Shown here piece by piece: positions 61,981-64,000 of a stretch of DNA of 64,000 nt. This stretch comes from an uncultured Ralstonia sp. GTDB taxonomy: Bacteria > Pseudomonadota > Gammaproteobacteria > Burkholderiales > Burkholderiaceae. Location of the stretch: positions 89,713 to 153,712 of the forward strand of contig CAJXMR010000001.1 in assembly GCA_913056305.1 (NCBI GenBank). Direction: 5' to 3'. Each line of letters begins with the position of its first letter. The stretch's first letter is position 1. Both the position numbers and the translations under genes were made by a program. The notes below the pieces were generated by a model. That model worked only from the letters and a program-made list of their open reading frames with translations. It was not told the origin of the DNA and did no database searches.

Positions 61981-63660
61981 ATGAACCCCGATTTCCAGAC
62001 CCGCGTCTTTTCCTACGCGCCGTGCGCTGAACAGCAGCCCGGCGCCATGGCCGCGCTGCGCCCCGTCGTCATCGTCGGCGCGGGGCCGGTCGGCCTGGCC
62101 ACCGCCATCGACCTGGCCCAGCAAGGCGTGCCCGTGGTCGTCGTCGATGACGACTGCACGCTGTCCACCGGCTCGCGCGCCATCTGCTTCTCCAAGCGCT
62201 CGCTGGAGATCTTCGATCGCCTCGGCTGCGGGCAGCGCATGGTCGACAAGGGCGTGAGCTGGAACGTCGGCAAGGTCTACCTAAAGGACGAGCTGCTCTA
62301 CAGCTTCGACCTGCTGCCCGAGACCGGCCACCGCCGCCCGGCCTTCATCAACCTGCAGCAGTACTACGTCGAGGGCTTCCTCGTCGAGCGCGCGCAGGCG
62401 CTGCCGAACATCGAACTGCGCTGGCAGAACAAGGTGACGGGTCTCGTGCAGGACGCGGACGGTGTCACGCTCACCATCGAGACCCCCGACGGCACCTACA
62501 CGCAGCGCGCCCAGTACGTGGTTGCCGCCGACGGCTCGCGCAGCCCGGTGCGCCACATGATGGGCCTGGAAGCGCACGGCCAGACCTTCAAGGACCGCTT
62601 CCTGATCGCCGACGTGCGCATGGAGGCGCCCTTCCCCAGCGAGCGGTGGTTCTGGTTCGACCCGCCTTTCCACCCGAATCAATCGGTGCTGCTGCACCAC
62701 CAGCCCGACAACGTCTGGCGCATCGACTTCCAGCTCGGCTGGGATGCCGATCCGGTGGCCGAGCGCCAGCCCGAGCGCGTCATCCCGCGCGTGCGTGCGC
62801 TGCTCGGCGAAGGCGTCGACTTCGAGCTGGAGTGGGTCAGCGTCTACACCTTCTCGTGCGAACGCATGGACCGCTTCCGCCACGGCCGCGTGCTGTTCAT
62901 TGGCGATGCGGCTCACCGCGTGTCGCCGTTCGGGGCGCGCGGCGCCAACAGCGGCCTGCAGGACGCGGAAAACCTCGCGTGGAAGCTGCGCGCGGTCCTG
63001 AACGGCGATGCGCCCGACACCCTGCTCGACACCTACGCCAGCGAACGCGAATTCGCCGCCGACGACAACATCCGCCACTCGACCCGCTCGACCGATTTCA
63101 TCACGCCCAAGAGCGCCGTCAGCCGCGTCTTCCGCGATGCAACGCTGCGCTTGGCCAAGCACTATCCGTTTGCACGCACGCTGGTCAACAGCGGGCGCCT
63201 GTCGATGCCGACGGTGCTGGACAACTCGCCGCTGCTGACGCCGGACGAGACGCCGTTTGCCGGACCGCTGGTGCCGGGTGCCGTGGCGCTCGATGCGCCG
63301 GTGCGCAGCGCCGATGGCGGTGCCGGCTGGCTGCTTTCCCGCCTGGGCGAAGGCTTTGTTGTGCTGTGCTTCTGCGGCGCCGGCGAGCATGTCGACGCGC
63401 TGCCGTTGCCCACGCTGGCCATTTTTCCCGCGGGCGGCAGAGGCACGGTCTCTGCCAACGTTGCCGTGCTGGAAGATATCCACGGTCTTGTCGCCCAACG
63501 CTACGACGCGCGCCCGGGCACGCTCTACCTGATCCGCCCGGACCAGCACGTGTGCGCGCGCTGGCGCAGCGTCGACACCGCCAAGCTCGCCGCCGCCGTG
63601 CGTCGCGCCACCGGCCACTCGGTGCCGGCCACCACGCCGCGCGCCGCCGCCACTGCCTGA
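61981..63660 (+). CDS. FAD-dependent aromatic hydroxylase (PheA/MhpA-type)
   Basis: 559 residues. FAD dinucleotide fold VVIVGAGPVGLATAIDLAQQ near residue 30, STGSRAICFSKRSLEIFDRL, the DG motif VVAADGSRSPVRHMMG, and the second FAD motif GRVLFIGDAAHRVSPFGARG. C-terminal thioredoxin-like domain from about 420. A class A flavin monooxygenase that hydroxylates a phenolic ring with NAD(P)H and O2. 75 bases after the MBL-fold gene and 11 before DUF2783. Confidence 0.88.
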   Translation: MNPDFQTRVFSYAPCAEQQPGAMAALRPVVIVGAGPVGLATAIDLAQQGVPVVVVDDDCTLSTGSRAICFSKRSLEIFDRLGCGQRMVDKGVSWNVGKVYLKDELLYSFDLLPETGHRRPAFINLQQYYVEGFLVERAQALPNIELRWQNKVTGLVQDADGVTLTIETPDGTYTQRAQYVVAADGSRSPVRHMMGLEAHGQTFKDRFLIADVRMEAPFPSERWFWFDPPFHPNQSVLLHHQPDNVWRIDFQLGWDADPVAERQPERVIPRVRALLGEGVDFELEWVSVYTFSCERMDRFRHGRVLFIGDAAHRVSPFGARGANSGLQDAENLAWKLRAVLNGDAPDTLLDTYASEREFAADDNIRHSTRSTDFITPKSAVSRVFRDATLRLAKHYPFARTLVNSGRLSMPTVLDNSPLLTPDETPFAGPLVPGAVALDAPVRSADGGAGWLLSRLGEGFVVLCFCGAGEHVDALPLPTLAIFPAGGRGTVSANVAVLEDIHGLVAQRYDARPGTLYLIRPDQHVCARWRSVDTAKLAAAVRRATGHSVPATTPRAAATA

Positions 63661-63671
63661 TTCAGACCGCC

Positions 63672-63878
63672 ATGCCGCTCAACACCCAACCGAACCTACC
63701 GCGCCCCGACGATTTTTACGAGGCACTGATCGACGCGCACCGCAACCTGAGCGACGAGCAAAGCGCGATGCTCAACGCGCAGCTCATCTTGCTGCTCGCC
63801 AACCATATCGGCGACATGGCGGTGCTGCGCGAAGCGCTGGCGGCAGCACGACTGGCATTGCCGGCGGCGGCCACCTGA
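63672..63878 (+). CDS. DUF2783 protein
   Basis: 68 residues with DDFYEALIDAHRNLSDEQSA and LILLLANHIGDMAVLREAL, the DUF2783 hallmark. The family occurs almost only beside FAD aromatic hydroxylases, so it is probably an accessory protein. It starts 11 bases after the hydroxylase gene. Confidence 0.8.
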   Translation: MPLNTQPNLPRPDDFYEALIDAHRNLSDEQSAMLNAQLILLLANHIGDMAVLREALAAARLALPAAAT

Positions 63879-63916
63879 GCGCTTCCGCGTTTCCACAATC
63901 CAACACCCCACCCTCG

Positions 63917-63943
63917 CCGCACTTGCGACCGCGCAAAGTGCGG
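63917..63943. terminator. Hairpin after the DUF2783 gene
   Basis: CCGCACTTGCG-4-CGC(A)AAGTGCGG, 11 bp with one bulged A, 38 bases after the stop codon. No T-run follows, so termination is only likely, not shown. Confidence 0.45.
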
Positions 63944-64000
63944 TGCTAGTGAACCGTAACGTTTAATTAGGAAGTAATATCGTACCCACTGGAGGGTGCG

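Overview
The window is about 64% G+C, densely packed and without insertion sequences, rRNA, tRNA or CRISPR arrays. The gene families (Burkholderia-type trimeric porins, IclR/LysR/LacI-controlled catabolic operons, a LivM-LivG fusion, AspT/aspartate 4-decarboxylase, DUF2783 next to an aromatic hydroxylase) and the codon use point to a betaproteobacterium of the Burkholderiaceae, most likely Ralstonia, and to an accessory-metabolism region such as the second replicon. The genus is inferred from gene content, not from a marker gene.

Layout. 1-7.4 kb: start of a DASS-type anion transporter, a sterol-desaturase-family membrane oxygenase, a DUF985 cupin, a 39-residue small ORF, an XRE regulator, and a three-gene operon (DUF805 membrane protein, FAD oxidase fused to a methyltransferase, secreted protein). 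7.5-21.9 kb: a uronate/aldarate regulon. Ten genes on the minus strand (SDR, sugar-type ABC transporter, porin, aldolase, uronate dehydrogenase, alginate-lyase-family protein, MFS importer) are divergent from gudD, garR and a LacI-family regulator. GGAAAACG-type palindromes lie at all three control regions, and one minus-strand promoter has good -35/-10 boxes bracketed by two of them. Together the enzymes give uronate to aldarate to ketodeoxyglucarate to pyruvate plus tartronate semialdehyde to glycerate; no lactonase gene is evident.

21.9-36.2 kb: a 14-gene minus-strand cluster built around a Rieske oxygenase, its FNR/2Fe-2S reductase and an extradiol (VOC) dioxygenase. It also has an alpha/beta hydrolase, a cupin, two SDRs, a ThDP enzyme, aldehyde dehydrogenase, aspartate-dehydrogenase-like protein, IclR regulator, porin, MFS importer and a small recombinase-HTH-like protein. 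I could not match this set to a named pathway; it is the best candidate here for an undescribed catabolic system. An 18-bp perfect palindrome and a related inverted repeat stand before two of its transcription units, and a 35-bp interrupted hairpin separates the dioxygenase and reductase genes.

36.3-44.3 kb: regulators (TetR, AraC, two LysR) with nearby small enzymes, a Cache chemoreceptor, a GNAT enzyme and, at 40.4-40.7 kb, a probable structured RNA with two tandem stem-loops carrying the same 13-nt sequence and a strong intrinsic terminator. 44.3-48.2 kb: a four-gene envelope redox operon (MauG-like dihaem protein, porin, FMN-binding protein, small membrane cytochrome-like protein). 48.4-55.6 kb: alpha/beta hydrolase, aspartate 4-decarboxylase with its aspartate:alanine exchanger, D-amino acid aminotransferase, small proteins and a GNAT. 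56-63.9 kb: a branched-chain-type ABC transporter lacking its binding protein, an IclR regulator, and a divergent operon of an atypical metallo-beta-lactamase-fold protein, an aromatic-ring FAD hydroxylase and DUF2783, likely for uptake and hydroxylation of an aromatic compound.
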